Source: Helicobacter sp.
GTDB lineage: Bacteria > Campylobacterota > Campylobacteria > Campylobacterales > Helicobacteraceae
NCBI RefSeq assembly: GCF_022770205.1
Contig: NZ_JALEIK010000038.1
Location: 1-64,000, forward strand
Length of the DNA: 64,000 nt
Direction: 5' to 3'
Shown here: piece after piece, positions 18,737 through 28,575 of the stretch
How the letters are laid out: each line of letters starts with the position of its first letter
Position numbering within the stretch: position 1 is the first letter of the stretch
Notes under the pieces: model-generated
The model's input: the letters and a program-made list of their open reading frames with translations, nothing else
What the model was told of the DNA's origin: nothing
Databases searched by the model: none
Made by a program: the position numbers and the translations under genes

Positions 18737-20053
18737 TTAAATTTTTTGGCGCAAAAAACTAAAAGGAGGGAGTGAAAAGGGAAGCAAAAAAGGATTTTCA
18801 TTACCACTATGGATAGATTCTAATTCTTTTCCATTTTCTAAAAGAATTTTAAAAAATTGTAGATATTTTTTGCCCTCTTTACTAAAAATTTCTCCGATTG
18901 CATTTTTGCCTTCTTTAATGTTTTCTAGCTTTGCGCTAACAATCTCTTTTGGCTCATTAAGGCGGATTGTATGACGGCAGAGTGCGCTTTTACCATCTTC
19001 GCTAACCTCAGCATTGACTTGATAGCTACCCTCACTAATAGCAGTAAAGTGATTTTGTGTGTTTAATTTTTCATAAGGGCGGTGGATGATATAGCCATCG
19101 CTAAAACCACGATTTTTTAGTGTGTCTAGCTCTTTTGTGTATTTTTGCTCCACAAATGCGCCTTTTGCATAATCGTCTAATGCCATTTTGTAAGCAAGGG
19201 CGGTGATTCCTGCATAATATGCGGATTTGGTGCGCCCTTCAATCTTTAAAGAATCAATTGCTCCGCTTTCTAAAAGAGTTGGAATATGGGTAGCTAGATT
19301 TAAATCTTTAGAGTTAAAAATATGCGTTCCTATACCCTCTTCCTCTCTTAAGCGCATCATTACGCCATTATCGGGATTTCTTGCATAGATTTCTTTGCCG
19401 CTAAAGCGCACAAGCTCATCATTTGCAACATTGCGCACATAATATTCATAATCAAAGCGACAATCATTAGCGCAACTGCCACGATTTGGCACTCTCCCGC
19501 TTTGTAAAGCAGAGATTAAACAACGCCCTGAGAACGCAAAGCACATTGAGCCGTGAATAAAAATTTCTAACTCTAAGTCTGGAATCGCTTTTTTAATCTC
19601 TATGGCATCTTTTAAGCTAAGCTCTCTTGCGGCAACAATGCGTTTCACGCCCAACTCGTAAAACACTTGCGCATCTAAGACATTGAGAACATTTGCTTGC
19701 GTGGAAAGATGGATTGGAATCTTTGGGGCAATTTGGCGCGCTAGCCTTACAACACCCGGTGTTGCAACGATAAAAGCATCGGGCTTTAAAGCAGCCATTT
19801 TTTCAATGTGGTTTTCTAATAATTTTAGTTGAGAGTTAAAAGGGAATCCGTTAATGGTTACATAGATTTTTTTACCCCTAGCGTGTGTGTAATCCACAGC
19901 TTCCTTAAAACTATCAAAGTCAAATTCTTTGCCTGAACGATTCCGCAAAGAAAAGTGGCTAACGCCACCATACACAGCGTCTGCTCCGTATTCTAAGGCG
20001 ATTTTTAGTTTCTTGAGATTCCCCGCAGGAGAGAGAAGTTCTGGAAGTTGCAT
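18737..20053 (-). CDS. U32 family peptidase / RNA hydroxylation factor
   Basis: A 438-residue member of peptidase family U32. The N-terminal TIM-barrel-like part has ELLSPAGNLKKL at residue 4 and YGGVSHFSLR near 29. The family signature EIFIHGSMCFAFSGRC near 165 and the cysteine pair in RGSCANDCRF near 194 are present. E. coli relatives TrhP (YegQ) and RlhA hydroxylate tRNA uridine-34 and 23S rRNA, with cysteines thought to hold an iron-sulfur cluster, so RNA modification is more likely than proteolysis. It abuts cheZ (one shared base), the same pairing as HP0169-HP0170 in H. pylori. Confidence 0.9.
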   Translation of the reverse strand: MQLPELLSPAGNLKKLKIALEYGADAVYGGVSHFSLRNRSGKEFDFDSFKEAVDYTHARGKKIYVTINGFPFNSQLKLLENHIEKMAALKPDAFIVATPGVVRLARQIAPKIPIHLSTQANVLNVLDAQVFYELGVKRIVAARELSLKDAIEIKKAIPDLELEIFIHGSMCFAFSGRCLISALQSGRVPNRGSCANDCRFDYEYYVRNVANDELVRFSGKEIYARNPDNGVMMRLREEEGIGTHIFNSKDLNLATHIPTLLESGAIDSLKIEGRTKSAYYAGITALAYKMALDDYAKGAFVEQKYTKELDTLKNRGFSDGYIIHRPYEKLNTQNHFTAISEGSYQVNAEVSEDGKSALCRHTIRLNEPKEIVSAKLENIKEGKNAIGEIFSKEGKKYLQFFKILLENGKELESIHSGNENPFLLPFSLPPFSFLRQKI

Positions 20054-20763
20054 TAATTTGCGCCAAATTTTTCAATTAAGGCTTCAATGTCATCTGTTGC
20101 CATTACATTGTCTGAAGAATCCCCTTGGATATACATAGCAGAGCTTACACGCTTGCTGTCTTCAATTCTTCCTTCAAATAAAGAACTCATATAGCGTGAG
20201 AGTGCGCGCATTACATTAATCACGCGCTCAATCTTTTGACGATGAATGTCTTGGTATTGCATACTTTCCATTGCTTCTAAGGATGTCATAGAAATGTCTT
20301 GTAAGGAATCAGAAATTTTTTGCGCACTTTCCTTTGCACTAGCAACTTCCTCTAGTTTCTCGCTAAATGTGTGAAAATCTGGGAATTTTGTGTGCAGTTT
20401 TTGAAGCAGTTCTTCTTGTGAGTTAATAAAGGCTTGGATTTTTCCAAAAGCGTCTTCAATGTCTGCTCCTAGATTACTAATGCTCTCTAACTTATCAAAC
20501 ATTTCTGTTGCTTTGATTTCAGAATCGCGTGTTACATCATCAAGTTGATGCACAACTTTATGTTCTTTAGTTGGCGGTGGCGGGGGCCAACTTACATCTT
20601 GATTGATTTTAAAATCATCCGCAGTAATTGCACCATTCTCAATGGCAGGTTCTGAAAGATTGCTCTGCTCTTCATCACTTTGCGTTTTAGTTGTTTCTGT
20701 ATCATCAGTAACAGCATCAATATCACTATTTAATAGCGCATCTAATTCTTCTTGTGTCATCAT
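20053..20763 (-). CDS. cheZ: CheZ-type chemotaxis phosphatase
   Basis: A 236-residue protein matching the divergent CheZ of Helicobacter. A long helical core (about 75-205) carries the active-site motif YQDIHRQKIERV near 174, with the glutamine that attacks phospho-CheY aspartate. The last 13 residues (DDIEALIEKFG) form a typical CheZ tail that docks CheY. The N-terminus, MTQEELDALLNSD, also resembles the CheY-binding peptide of FliM. A 60-residue acidic linker with a proline run separates them. AGAGG favours the second of two consecutive ATGs (20760). It shares an operon with the U32 peptidase gene and ends signalling to the flagellar motor. Confidence 0.9.
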   Translation of the reverse strand: MMTQEELDALLNSDIDAVTDDTETTKTQSDEEQSNLSEPAIENGAITADDFKINQDVSWPPPPPTKEHKVVHQLDDVTRDSEIKATEMFDKLESISNLGADIEDAFGKIQAFINSQEELLQKLHTKFPDFHTFSEKLEEVASAKESAQKISDSLQDISMTSLEAMESMQYQDIHRQKIERVINVMRALSRYMSSLFEGRIEDSKRVSSAMYIQGDSSDNVMATDDIEALIEKFGAN

Positions 20764-20793
20764 AACCCTCTAAATCATTGAACTTAAAATTAC

Positions 20794-20799
20794 ATTATA
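20794..20799 (-). promoter_or_regulatory. -10 box for cheZ-U32 operon
   Basis: TATAAT (in the context TATGTATAATG) on the minus strand, 31 bases upstream of the cheZ start, in the 77-base gap after gpmI. Confidence 0.5.
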
Positions 20800-20840
20800 C
20801 ATAATGCTTTGTATATTTTTGTTTAAATCTTGGTGAAAAA

Positions 20841-22307
20841 CTAAAAAAGTGGTGCGTCCATCTCGCTTGGAATTTCTAACTCCATTAGTTTTAAAATGCT
20901 TGGTGCAATATTATTTAGCCCACCATTTCTAACTTCTTTTACACCATTAGCAGCTACAAAGCACCACACACTTCCTATGGTGTGATTAGTTAGTGGCTCG
21001 CCTTTATCATTTTGCATAGCTTCACAATTTCCGTGGTCGCTTGTTAGCACAAATGCGTAATTTAACTCCTTTGCCTTTGCGTAGATTCTGCCTAGCTCAA
21101 AATCCACTGCTTCCACCGCTTGAATTGCTGCTTTAAAATTTCCTGTGTGTCCTACCATATCGCCATTTGCAAAATTTACAACAATGAAATCATAAGCACT
21201 ATCCATTGCATTTAAGACTGCATTGCCCACTTCTTTTGCGCTCATTTGGGGTTGTAAATCATAAGTTTTTACCTTAGGAGATGGCACTAAAAGGCGTGTT
21301 TCATTGAGAAATGGTTCTTCTACCCCACCATTGAAAAAGAAAGTAATATGGGCGTATTTTTCTGTTTCTGCGGTGTGGAATTGGCGTAAATTATGCTTAG
21401 AAATGACTTCAGCAAGGGTGTTTTTAATATTCTCTTTTGGAAAAAGAATAGGAAAATCAAAGGTTTTATCATAAGGCGTCATCGTAATAAGTGGAATCTT
21501 AGTAAAATGCTTGCGCATAAATCCGCTAAATTCTACATTTCCTAATGCGCTTACAATCTCTCTTGCTCTATCGCTTCTAAAATTTGCAAAAACGATTCCA
21601 TCTTTTTTTTGGATTCCTTCATAATTAAAGCTTGCAGGCTTAAGAAATTCATCAAAGATTTCTTTTGCAAATTGTGCTTGCAAATACTCTTGTGGGCTTA
21701 TGCTTTGTGGATTTTCACCAAGTGCGATTGTGTTGTATGCAAGTTCTATTCTCTCCCACCGACTATCCCTATCCATTGCAAAATAACGCCCACTAAGGCT
21801 TGCAATGCGGATATTTTTGCCTTGTATCGCATTTTCCACTATGCTTAAAAAGTGTGCAGCAGTTTTTGGTAGCACATCGCGCCCATCTGTGATTAAATGC
21901 AATAGCACTTCACTTTGTGATTCTAACCCTTTAGCAAGGGCTAAAATATGGTCTAAGTGGCTATGCACTCCACCATCACTCATTAATCCAATTAAATGCA
22001 CTCTTTTACAGGTTTTAACGGAATCTAAGGCTTGATTTTGCATTAGACTTCCATTTTCTATTGCCTTGTTAATTTTGACTAAATCTTGGTAAAGGACTCT
22101 ACCGCTTCCTAAGCTCATATGCCCCACTTCAGAGTTCCCCATTTGCCCTTCTGGTAAACCCACAGATAAACCAAAGGTTTCAATCATACCATAAGGCACT
22201 TCTTTAAAAAGTTTGTCATAGGTTGGTTTTTTAGCGTGAAAAAAAGCATTGAAATTTTCATTGGCGTTAAATCCGATTCCATCTGTGATGATTAAAACAC
22301 TTTTCAT
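20841..22307 (-). CDS. gpmI: 2,3-bisphosphoglycerate-independent phosphoglycerate mutase
   Basis: A 488-residue cofactor-independent phosphoglycerate mutase of the alkaline phosphatase superfamily, interconverting 3- and 2-phosphoglycerate using two manganese ions. Metal-site motifs are visible: IITDGIG at residue 5, the phosphoserine nucleophile in QMGNSEVGH near 57, DGGVHSH near 112, [10 protein letters not shown] near 137, the [13 protein letters not shown]-like region near 385, and TSDHGNCE near 430. Length is slightly shorter than the E. coli enzyme (about 514). It is divergent from mraY and upstream of cheZ on the same strand. Confidence 0.96.
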   Translation of the reverse strand: MKSVLIITDGIGFNANENFNAFFHAKKPTYDKLFKEVPYGMIETFGLSVGLPEGQMGNSEVGHMSLGSGRVLYQDLVKINKAIENGSLMQNQALDSVKTCKRVHLIGLMSDGGVHSHLDHILALAKGLESQSEVLLHLITDGRDVLPKTAAHFLSIVENAIQGKNIRIASLSGRYFAMDRDSRWERIELAYNTIALGENPQSISPQEYLQAQFAKEIFDEFLKPASFNYEGIQKKDGIVFANFRSDRAREIVSALGNVEFSGFMRKHFTKIPLITMTPYDKTFDFPILFPKENIKNTLAEVISKHNLRQFHTAETEKYAHITFFFNGGVEEPFLNETRLLVPSPKVKTYDLQPQMSAKEVGNAVLNAMDSAYDFIVVNFANGDMVGHTGNFKAAIQAVEAVDFELGRIYAKAKELNYAFVLTSDHGNCEAMQNDKGEPLTNHTIGSVWCFVAANGVKEVRNGGLNNIAPSILKLMELEIPSEMDAPLF

Positions 22308-22342
22308 TGAGAATTTTCCTATGTTTTAAAGTTATTTTTGGG

Positions 22343-22348
22343 TAGAAT
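22343..22348 (+). promoter_or_regulatory. Candidate -10 box for mraY-murD
   Basis: TAGAAT lies inside the small palindrome GGTAGAATGCTACC, 45 bases before the mraY ATG. The palindrome over the -10 could be an operator, but nothing else supports that. Confidence 0.35.
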
Positions 22349-22393
22349 GCTACCTAAATTTTTCCTAAAATCTCATTTATAAGTGCTAGATTT

Positions 22394-23452
22394 ATGCTGT
22401 ATTATCTTTATGCGTTTTTTGATATTAATGTGTTGCAATACATTACTGTGCGTTCTGGCGTTGCATTTTTTACTGCTTTATTGCTGACAATTTTTATAAT
22501 GCCTTATTACATTTTATGGGCACAAAAAAAGCAGGCAAATCAGCCTATTTCAAAGTTTGCTCCCAAAAATCATCAACAAAAGGCAAACACGCCTACAATG
22601 GGTGGAATCGTTTTTGTAGGCACAACATTGCTAGCAACTTTATTGTGCACAAAACTTACACATCTTTATGTTTTGCTAGGGATTGCCACTTTGCTTTTCT
22701 TTGCTCTACTTGGAATGCGTGATGATTACGCTAAAATCTCACAAAATAAAAATGCTGGAATGCGTGCAAGAAACAAGTTTGCTATACAGATTCTAATAAG
22801 TCTTTTGCTCTCTTTTGCCCTTTATTTCACGCCGCTAAATTCAGAATTCTATCTGCCCTTTTTTAAAAATGCGATTTTTGATTGGGGAATATTAAGCATT
22901 GCATTTTGGACGCTTGTGTTGGTAGCAACAAGCAATGCAGTTAATCTTACTGATGGCTTAGATGGATTAGTTGCGATTCCATCCATTTACGCACTAACTT
23001 CTTTAAGTGTATTTGTTTATGTGGCTGGACATAGCGGACTTAGTGCGTATTTACTCTATCCAAAGGTGCTAGATAGCGGGGAGCTTGTGATTTTATCAGC
23101 AGCGTTAATTGGAGCTTTGATTGGCTTTTTATGGTATAACTGCCATCCTGCGCAAGTCTTTATGGGGGATAGTGGAAGCCTTAGTATGGGGGGTTTTATC
23201 GCATATATGGCGATTGTTTCTAAAAATGAGATTCTTTTATTTTTGATTGGATTTATTTTTGTGGTGGAAGCTTTGTCTGTGATTTTACAAATTGGTAGCT
23301 ATAAAACGCTAGGCAAAAAAATCTTTTTAATGGCGCCTTTGCACCATCACTTTGAAGAAAAGGGTTTAAGTGAGAGCAAGATTATTGTGCGTTTTTGGAT
23401 TGTGGCGTTAATGAGTAATCTTATTGCGCTATTAAGCTTAAAGTTTCGTTAA
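22394..23452 (+). CDS. mraY: Phospho-N-acetylmuramoyl-pentapeptide transferase
   Basis: A 352-residue polytopic membrane enzyme that attaches phospho-MurNAc-pentapeptide to undecaprenyl phosphate, forming lipid I. Key segments are [10 protein letters not shown] near residue 66, the DDYAKI catalytic aspartates near 112, [10 protein letters not shown] near 182, the [13 protein letters not shown] loop near 252, and [12 protein letters not shown] near 317 with the histidine triad. About ten spans are visible. The ribosome binding site is weak. It is followed by murD after nine bases, a normal cell-wall gene pairing. Confidence 0.97.
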   Translation: MLYYLYAFFDINVLQYITVRSGVAFFTALLLTIFIMPYYILWAQKKQANQPISKFAPKNHQQKANTPTMGGIVFVGTTLLATLLCTKLTHLYVLLGIATLLFFALLGMRDDYAKISQNKNAGMRARNKFAIQILISLLLSFALYFTPLNSEFYLPFFKNAIFDWGILSIAFWTLVLVATSNAVNLTDGLDGLVAIPSIYALTSLSVFVYVAGHSGLSAYLLYPKVLDSGELVILSAALIGALIGFLWYNCHPAQVFMGDSGSLSMGGFIAYMAIVSKNEILLFLIGFIFVVEALSVILQIGSYKTLGKKIFLMAPLHHHFEEKGLSESKIIVRFWIVALMSNLIALLSLKFR

Positions 23453-23461
23453 AGGGTTAGT

Positions 23462-24742
23462 GTGCTGATACTTTTAGGGTTTGGCAAAACAAATCAAGCC
23501 ATTGCAGAATCGCACGCACCTGTTTTAGTGTTTGATGATGGTTTTAGGACGCTAAGTTACGATAGCTTTGGGAATGCACTATATCCTAGTGCAGATTTAT
23601 CAGACATTTTAACTCTACAACGCGATGCAACTATTATCACAAGCCCCGGAATCCCCCCAAGCAATGCAATGGTTAGGATGGCTTTAGAGTTTGTTAAGCA
23701 GAATCCTAAGGCATATTTTTTTAGTGAGTATGATTTTTTTGTGCCCACAATGCCCCCTTCTGTGTGGATTAGTGGCACAAATGGCAAAACAACAACCACA
23801 CAAATGCTAACACATTTATTGCAGCACATTGATGCAAAAAGCGGCGGAAATATCGGCACACCTTTGGCAAAATTGGATTCCAACTCTCCGCTTTGGGTGC
23901 TAGAAACAAGCTCTTTTGCTTTGCATTATACAAGACTTGCAAAGCCTAGTTTGTATCTTTTATTGCCACTCTCACAAGATCACATTAGTTGGCACGGAAG
24001 CTATGAAGCTTACATTAAAGATAAATTAAAGCCTATTTTATCGCTGAAAGAAAAAGAGATTGCGATTTTACCAAAGAGTTTAGAGGGGCATTCTTATTGT
24101 AAAAAATCTTTAGGAAAGCTTGTGTTTTATGAAAATTCTAAGCATTTAGCGCAAGCTTTTGAGATAGATTTAGAAAAAATTTCTTTTAAAGAGCCTTTTT
24201 TGCTAGATGCAACTTTAGCATTGTGTGGGGCAAAGATTTTAACGCTACAAACAGATTATGCGCTTTTGAATGCTTTTGAAATTGGCGCACATAAAATGGA
24301 GGAATTTTACGATGAGTTTGGGAATCTTTGGGTAGATGATAGCAAGGGGACAAATCTTGATGCAACAATGGCAGCATTGCAATGCTATCAAGATAAAAGG
24401 ATTCTGCTTGTGTTAGGTGGTGATGATAAGGGGGCGGATTTAAATCCATTGTTTGCTTTGATGAAGGTTTTGCAAAAAGGTAATGGGATAGAGATTTTTG
24501 CCATTGGAAGCAACACAGATAGGCTTTGTGAATTAGCACTTGGTATTGTGGAATCTAAAGCGTGTTATACGCTTGAAGTGGCGGTAGAGAGTATAAAGGA
24601 GAGATTATTGGAATCCAAAAACGATTCCATAAACGCTTCTATAAAATGTGTAGCAATGCTATCCCCTGCTGCTGCAAGTTTGGATCAATTTAGCTCCTAT
24701 AAAGAAAGGGGGGAGAAGTTTAAGCTTTATGCGCTTAGTTAA
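23462..24742 (+). CDS. murD: UDP-N-acetylmuramoylalanine-D-glutamate ligase
   Basis: A 426-residue cytoplasmic Mur ligase that adds D-glutamate to UDP-MurNAc-L-alanine. The N-terminal UDP-binding domain is short (about 1-90). The central ATPase has WISGTNGKTTTTQML near 103, LETSSFAL near 143 and SQDHISWHGS near 170. The C-terminal domain carries WVDDSKGTN near 290 and LVLGGDDKGAD near 320. Length is below the E. coli enzyme but usual for Helicobacter. The start is GTG. Its 3' end overlaps the convergent priA by eight bases, so the two transcripts must end within or past each other. Confidence 0.95.
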   Translation: MLILLGFGKTNQAIAESHAPVLVFDDGFRTLSYDSFGNALYPSADLSDILTLQRDATIITSPGIPPSNAMVRMALEFVKQNPKAYFFSEYDFFVPTMPPSVWISGTNGKTTTTQMLTHLLQHIDAKSGGNIGTPLAKLDSNSPLWVLETSSFALHYTRLAKPSLYLLLPLSQDHISWHGSYEAYIKDKLKPILSLKEKEIAILPKSLEGHSYCKKSLGKLVFYENSKHLAQAFEIDLEKISFKEPFLLDATLALCGAKILTLQTDYALLNAFEIGAHKMEEFYDEFGNLWVDDSKGTNLDATMAALQCYQDKRILLVLGGDDKGADLNPLFALMKVLQKGNGIEIFAIGSNTDRLCELALGIVESKACYTLEVAVESIKERLLESKNDSINASIKCVAMLSPAAASLDQFSSYKERGEKFKLYALS

Positions 24743-26609
24743 ACTCAACAGGATCCATATCAATGTCGCAGGTAAAATTTCTTAGCGGTAAAAGCGCAGT
24801 GTGCAAGTCTTTTGCACTTTTTGAGCGCAACATTATCAAATAACGCCATTTATCTAAAATGCGTTCAATCGGAGCTTCTCCACTACCTACAATCTCTACA
24901 TCAAGCCTATTTTCTTGGATTTTTTGCTTTAAGGCTTCTAAAGCTTCTTGCATAAGTGATTGTGCTTTTGCTTGATTTTTATGATTAAAATGAATGAGTG
25001 CTAAACGCACAAAAGGGGGATATAAATTCTGGCGCATCACAAGTTCATCTTCTAAAAAGGTTTGGTAATCTTTTAAATAATGTCTAAAAAAGTCTTCATA
25101 TTGTGTTTGGATTAGCACTTCGCCATTTTCTTTTCTACCGCTTCTCCCTGAAATTTGAAACATTAACGCTAAGGCTCTCTCTCTTGCTCTATAATCGCTT
25201 CCTTTTAAAAGATAATCAAGTCCTAAAATTACACTTAGTGCGACATTGTGATAATCGTGTCCTTTGGAGAGCATTTGCGTGCCAATTAAAATATCAATGG
25301 TGCGGTGATTAAATGCGCTAAGGGTTTGGGAGAGTTTTTTTTGCGTGGTGATAGAATCACGATCAAAGCAAGCAATGCGACTTTGTGGCAGCGACTCTTG
25401 CAAGGTTTTAGCAAATTCTTGTGTGCCTATGCGTAAAGATTGTAGCATTCCTTTACACTTGGGGCAATTTTGTGGAATAGGGCTTGTGTAGTGGCAGTAG
25501 TGGCACTTTAGACTAGCATTTTTTGCGTGCAAGCTTAAAGACACGCTGCAATTTGGGCATTCAATTGTTTCTTGGCATTGCACGCATAGCAAATGCTTGA
25601 AATTTGCGCGTGTTGGTAAAAACACAATGGCTTGCTTGCCATTTTTTAAGGTTTTTTGCAAGGCTGTTTCTATTTGTGTGGATTCTGTGTTTTTAGATTC
25701 CATATCTTTGCAAAAATGGTAGCATTTTTGTGTGTTAAAATGCGTGCCTTTTAAGCGAAAGAGATTATTGTTTTGTTTAGCGCGCTGATAGCTTGTAGCA
25801 AGCGGCGTTGCAGAACCTAGAATAATTTTGATATTTTGTGTTTTTGCAAGATAGAGTGCCACATCGCGTGCGTGGTAGCGTGGAGTGGAGCTTGATTTAT
25901 ACGCATCATCGTGTTCTTCATCAATAATAATGGTGTCTAAATTTGATAGAGGTAAAAACAAAGCGGAGCGCGCACCTGCTAGGATTCTAACTTTGCCTTC
26001 TTTTAAGTTTTGTAAGATTTGACTTTTCTTTGTTTTTGTAACTTTAGAATGCCAAAATGCAAGACAATCTCCAAAAACAGCCTTTAAGCGTTTTTCTATT
26101 TGTGGAGTTAGGGAAATTTCAGGCATAAGAAAAAGTGCGTTTTTGCCCTTGTTTAGACTTTGGTTAAAAAGATGTATATAAATTTCTGTTTTCCCGCTAC
26201 CTGTGTCGCCAAAGAGTAGAGATTCTTGTTGCTTTGTGATGTAATTAAAGGCTTCAAGTTGCTTAGGATTTAAAGGATTAGGAGAAAAATTGAGAGATTC
26301 TAATTTTAATGCGCAAGCGTTATCAAAAGGAGTGAAAAGGCTATAAGCAAGGGAGCGTGAGGTGCAATAATAGCTTGCAATAAATTCTGCAAGGGTGCAT
26401 TGGGCTTGTGAGAAGTGAAAGTCTAAAGGCGTGGCTTCTTTACATTCAAATTTTGGCTTTTGGCATTGTTGAAGCACTATTCCTTGAAGGGTTTTAGAGA
26501 GCAGGGGAATGCGAACAAGTGCGCCTTTTTCAAGCGGAGTTTTGCTAAAGTAAGTTAATAGCGGGGAGGCTTGCTTTAAGATTATAATGTGATAGAAAAA
26601 TTCTTGCAA
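24735..26609 (-). CDS. priA: Primosomal protein N' (replication restart helicase PriA)
   Basis: A 624-residue 3'-5' SF2 helicase that reloads the replisome at collapsed forks. It has an N-terminal DNA-fork binding domain (about 1-120), Walker A FGDTGSGKTEIY near 137, IIIDEEHDDAY near 224, and a zinc-binding insertion with four CxxC pairs between about 343 and 385. The C-terminal helicase lobe includes IDILIGTQMLSKGHDY near 435 and QISGRSGRKENGEV near 487. It is shorter than E. coli PriA (732), as in other Campylobacterota. Two small genes lie immediately upstream (2-base gap), probably cotranscribed. Confidence 0.95.
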   Translation of the reverse strand: MQEFFYHIIILKQASPLLTYFSKTPLEKGALVRIPLLSKTLQGIVLQQCQKPKFECKEATPLDFHFSQAQCTLAEFIASYYCTSRSLAYSLFTPFDNACALKLESLNFSPNPLNPKQLEAFNYITKQQESLLFGDTGSGKTEIYIHLFNQSLNKGKNALFLMPEISLTPQIEKRLKAVFGDCLAFWHSKVTKTKKSQILQNLKEGKVRILAGARSALFLPLSNLDTIIIDEEHDDAYKSSSTPRYHARDVALYLAKTQNIKIILGSATPLATSYQRAKQNNNLFRLKGTHFNTQKCYHFCKDMESKNTESTQIETALQKTLKNGKQAIVFLPTRANFKHLLCVQCQETIECPNCSVSLSLHAKNASLKCHYCHYTSPIPQNCPKCKGMLQSLRIGTQEFAKTLQESLPQSRIACFDRDSITTQKKLSQTLSAFNHRTIDILIGTQMLSKGHDYHNVALSVILGLDYLLKGSDYRARERALALMFQISGRSGRKENGEVLIQTQYEDFFRHYLKDYQTFLEDELVMRQNLYPPFVRLALIHFNHKNQAKAQSLMQEALEALKQKIQENRLDVEIVGSGEAPIERILDKWRYLIMLRSKSAKDLHTALLPLRNFTCDIDMDPVEFN

Positions 26610-26611
26610 GC

Positions 26612-26842
26612 TTAATAAGAGTTTTTTGCGTTTTGGAGTTTTTGTGTAGCAGAAGAGATGCTAGCTTCTAATGTGGTTTTGATTTCATAGGATTCCAAAA
26701 ATGCGCGTAAAAGCTCGCGCGGATTTATTGTGTTTGAAGAATCCGCAAGGGATTTTAGTGCTTCAAATGTGGCAGGAGAGATTTCTTGTGTGGGAATATC
26801 AAAGAAACGCCCTGCAATGCAGACACGAAACACATTCTCCAT
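26612..26842 (-). CDS. Small hypothetical protein upstream of priA
   Basis: A 76-residue protein I do not recognise. It opens with two short strands (VFRVCIAGRFFDI), then helices with a mildly acidic middle and an alanine/glutamine-rich end. There is no signal peptide or membrane span. The strand pair followed by a helix is reminiscent of ZapA-type division proteins, but the similarity is too faint to claim. It sits between a coiled-coil gene (3-base gap) and priA (2-base gap) on the same strand, which supports it being real and coexpressed. Confidence 0.6.
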   Translation of the reverse strand: MENVFRVCIAGRFFDIPTQEISPATFEALKSLADSSNTINPRELLRAFLESYEIKTTLEASISSATQKLQNAKNSY

Positions 26843-26845
26843 AAA

Positions 26846-27079
26846 CTAGCGTCCTAGTGCGTTTTGGATTTTATTGAGCACATATTCTAATTCGCGTTCT
26901 TTTGCGCTAATTTCATCATAAAGAGAGCTAATTTCAGAATTTTTGGCTTCATTTTCTGCTTTTAAAAGCACAATTTGCTGGCGTAAAGATTGGTTTTCAT
27001 CGCGTTGTTTTTGAAACTCACAAACAAGAGTTTCAACGCTTTCTAGGAGCTTATTTGAAATATTTTTAGCCTCTTCCAT
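26846..27079 (-). CDS. Small coiled-coil protein (ZapB-like layout)
   Basis: A 77-residue protein that is almost entirely one predicted coiled coil: heptad spacing of leucine, valine and isoleucine from about residue 8 to 73, with many glutamates, lysines and glutamines. Size and composition recall ZapB or other small septal or scaffold coiled coils, but function cannot be read from sequence. I chose the ATG at 27079 over an upstream in-frame ATG at 27118 because AAGGA lies just ahead of it. It heads a likely operon with the next small gene and priA. Confidence 0.65.
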   Translation of the reverse strand: MEEAKNISNKLLESVETLVCEFQKQRDENQSLRQQIVLLKAENEAKNSEISSLYDEISAKERELEYVLNKIQNALGR

Positions 27080-27153
27080 TACGATTCCTTGATTGAAATG
27101 AGTGCTATATTTTAGCATTATTTCTTTAAGTTTTTAGGAATTTGCTAAAAAAT

Positions 27154-28482
27154 TTAAGGGAGCAAGGTTTTAAGTGTGGTGATTAAATGCGTAATTTCTT
27201 TTTGTGTGTGCGTGTAATGCACATTTAGCCTAATCCAGCCGGGCTTTTGGGTGAAAGTTGTGTCATCCTCTAATCCTAACAAATCGTGTCCATAAGGTCC
27301 AGCACAAGAGCAACCTGCGCGCACTAGGATTCCGTATTCTTTGGATAATTTTTCTGCTAATGCAAAGGGTTCAATCCCTTTAATGTTAAAGGCAAAAATC
27401 CCTAATGTATTGTGCGCTAAGTTCCCATAATGCGTAATGCGTGGCTCATTTTCTAAAAATTCTCTAAATTGCTTAATGTAGGGAAGTTTGGCTTCTTTTA
27501 TCCATTCTAGTCCGATTTCTTCGCGTAAGGCAAAACCTAAATATGCGCGTAAAAATGCTAAAATTCCGGGAGTCCCTGCTTCTTCTCTGATTTCATCAAT
27601 TCCAAAATATTTTGCGCTTGTGCGTGAAACATAGCCCACAACCCCCCCACCACAAAAAGTAGGTGGAAGTGTTTTATCAATTAAGGCGCGGTTGATAATA
27701 AGGATTCCACTACTTCCGATGCCACCAAAGAGTTTGTGTGGGGAGAGAAAAATTGCATCATAAAATTGCGGAGAAATGTGCAAATAAGAAGCACTGCTAG
27801 CGCAATCAAAGCAAACAATTCCATTATGCTTGCGTATAAGATGAGAGATTTCTTGGTAGGGAATTATAATTCCGCTTACATTTGAGCCTAGAGCAAAAGA
27901 GCCAATGATTTTACGCCCTTGATTGGAATCTAAAATGTGCTTTAAGGCTTCAGTATCAAAAAGTCCTTGTGCATTTAGTGGCACTCGCACGACTTCACAC
28001 AAGCCTTCTCTAAAGCTTAGTTCATTGCTGTGGTGTTCATAAGGACCTATGATAACTAAGGGGAATTTGGATTTATCAAGCTTTGATAGGTTTAAAATCG
28101 CGCGTGTTTTAGGGGGGATATAAATACCTAGAAGTTCTTGAAATTTTTTAATTGCCGCTGTTGAACCAAAACCACAAGAAATGAGTGCGAAATTGGAATT
28201 TAAAGAGTTGGAATCTAATTTGAAAAAGCCTTTTAAACGCTCTCTTGCTCCTTCATAAAGTGCGCTCATAAACTCAGCATTTGCATTGCTTTGGGAATGT
28301 GTGTTAGCATAAAAGGGTAAAATGGAGTTGATGCGTGATTCTACGCATTTTGCGCCAAGCCCGCTAGCAGTCCAGTCAAAATAATAGAATCCTTTTTGCA
28401 AAATGCAAGCCTCTTTTAAAAGATTGCGTTTGGATTCCATAGCATTGGGCAATGCGTTTAAAAGGGGAGCAAAGAAGTCCAT
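27154..28482 (-). CDS. Class V aminotransferase (cysteine desulfurase-like)
   Basis: A 442-residue PLP enzyme of fold type I. The PLP lysine is in FLSPHKLFGG near residue 248, the cofactor-binding aspartate in IVCFDCASSAS near 225, and GCSCAGPYGHD near 397 provides a mobile-loop cysteine as in cysteine desulfurases and selenocysteine lyases. No IscU/NifU gene is adjacent, so it may not be the main IscS. HP0405 of H. pylori is a similar stand-alone NifS-like protein. The ATG at 28482 follows GGAGAATT. A longer reading to 28530 is rejected because it lacks a ribosome site and overlaps the opposite promoter. Confidence 0.82.
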   Translation of the reverse strand: MDFFAPLLNALPNAMESKRNLLKEACILQKGFYYFDWTASGLGAKCVESRINSILPFYANTHSQSNANAEFMSALYEGARERLKGFFKLDSNSLNSNFALISCGFGSTAAIKKFQELLGIYIPPKTRAILNLSKLDKSKFPLVIIGPYEHHSNELSFREGLCEVVRVPLNAQGLFDTEALKHILDSNQGRKIIGSFALGSNVSGIIIPYQEISHLIRKHNGIVCFDCASSASYLHISPQFYDAIFLSPHKLFGGIGSSGILIINRALIDKTLPPTFCGGGVVGYVSRTSAKYFGIDEIREEAGTPGILAFLRAYLGFALREEIGLEWIKEAKLPYIKQFREFLENEPRITHYGNLAHNTLGIFAFNIKGIEPFALAEKLSKEYGILVRAGCSCAGPYGHDLLGLEDDTTFTQKPGWIRLNVHYTHTQKEITHLITTLKTLLP

Positions 28483-28538
28483 AATTCTCCTAAAATCTTG
28501 CAAAAAGTAAAAGGCAGTGCATTTTACCAAAGTAATGT

Positions 28539-28544
28539 TATACT
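28539..28544 (+). promoter_or_regulatory. Candidate -10 box for CPA2 antiporter gene
   Basis: TATACT preceded by AATGT, 31 bases before the ATG at 28576, in the divergent gap from the aminotransferase gene. Confidence 0.4.
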
Positions 28545-28575
28545 TTTACTTTATTTTGGAGTTTTTAGATCTTTA

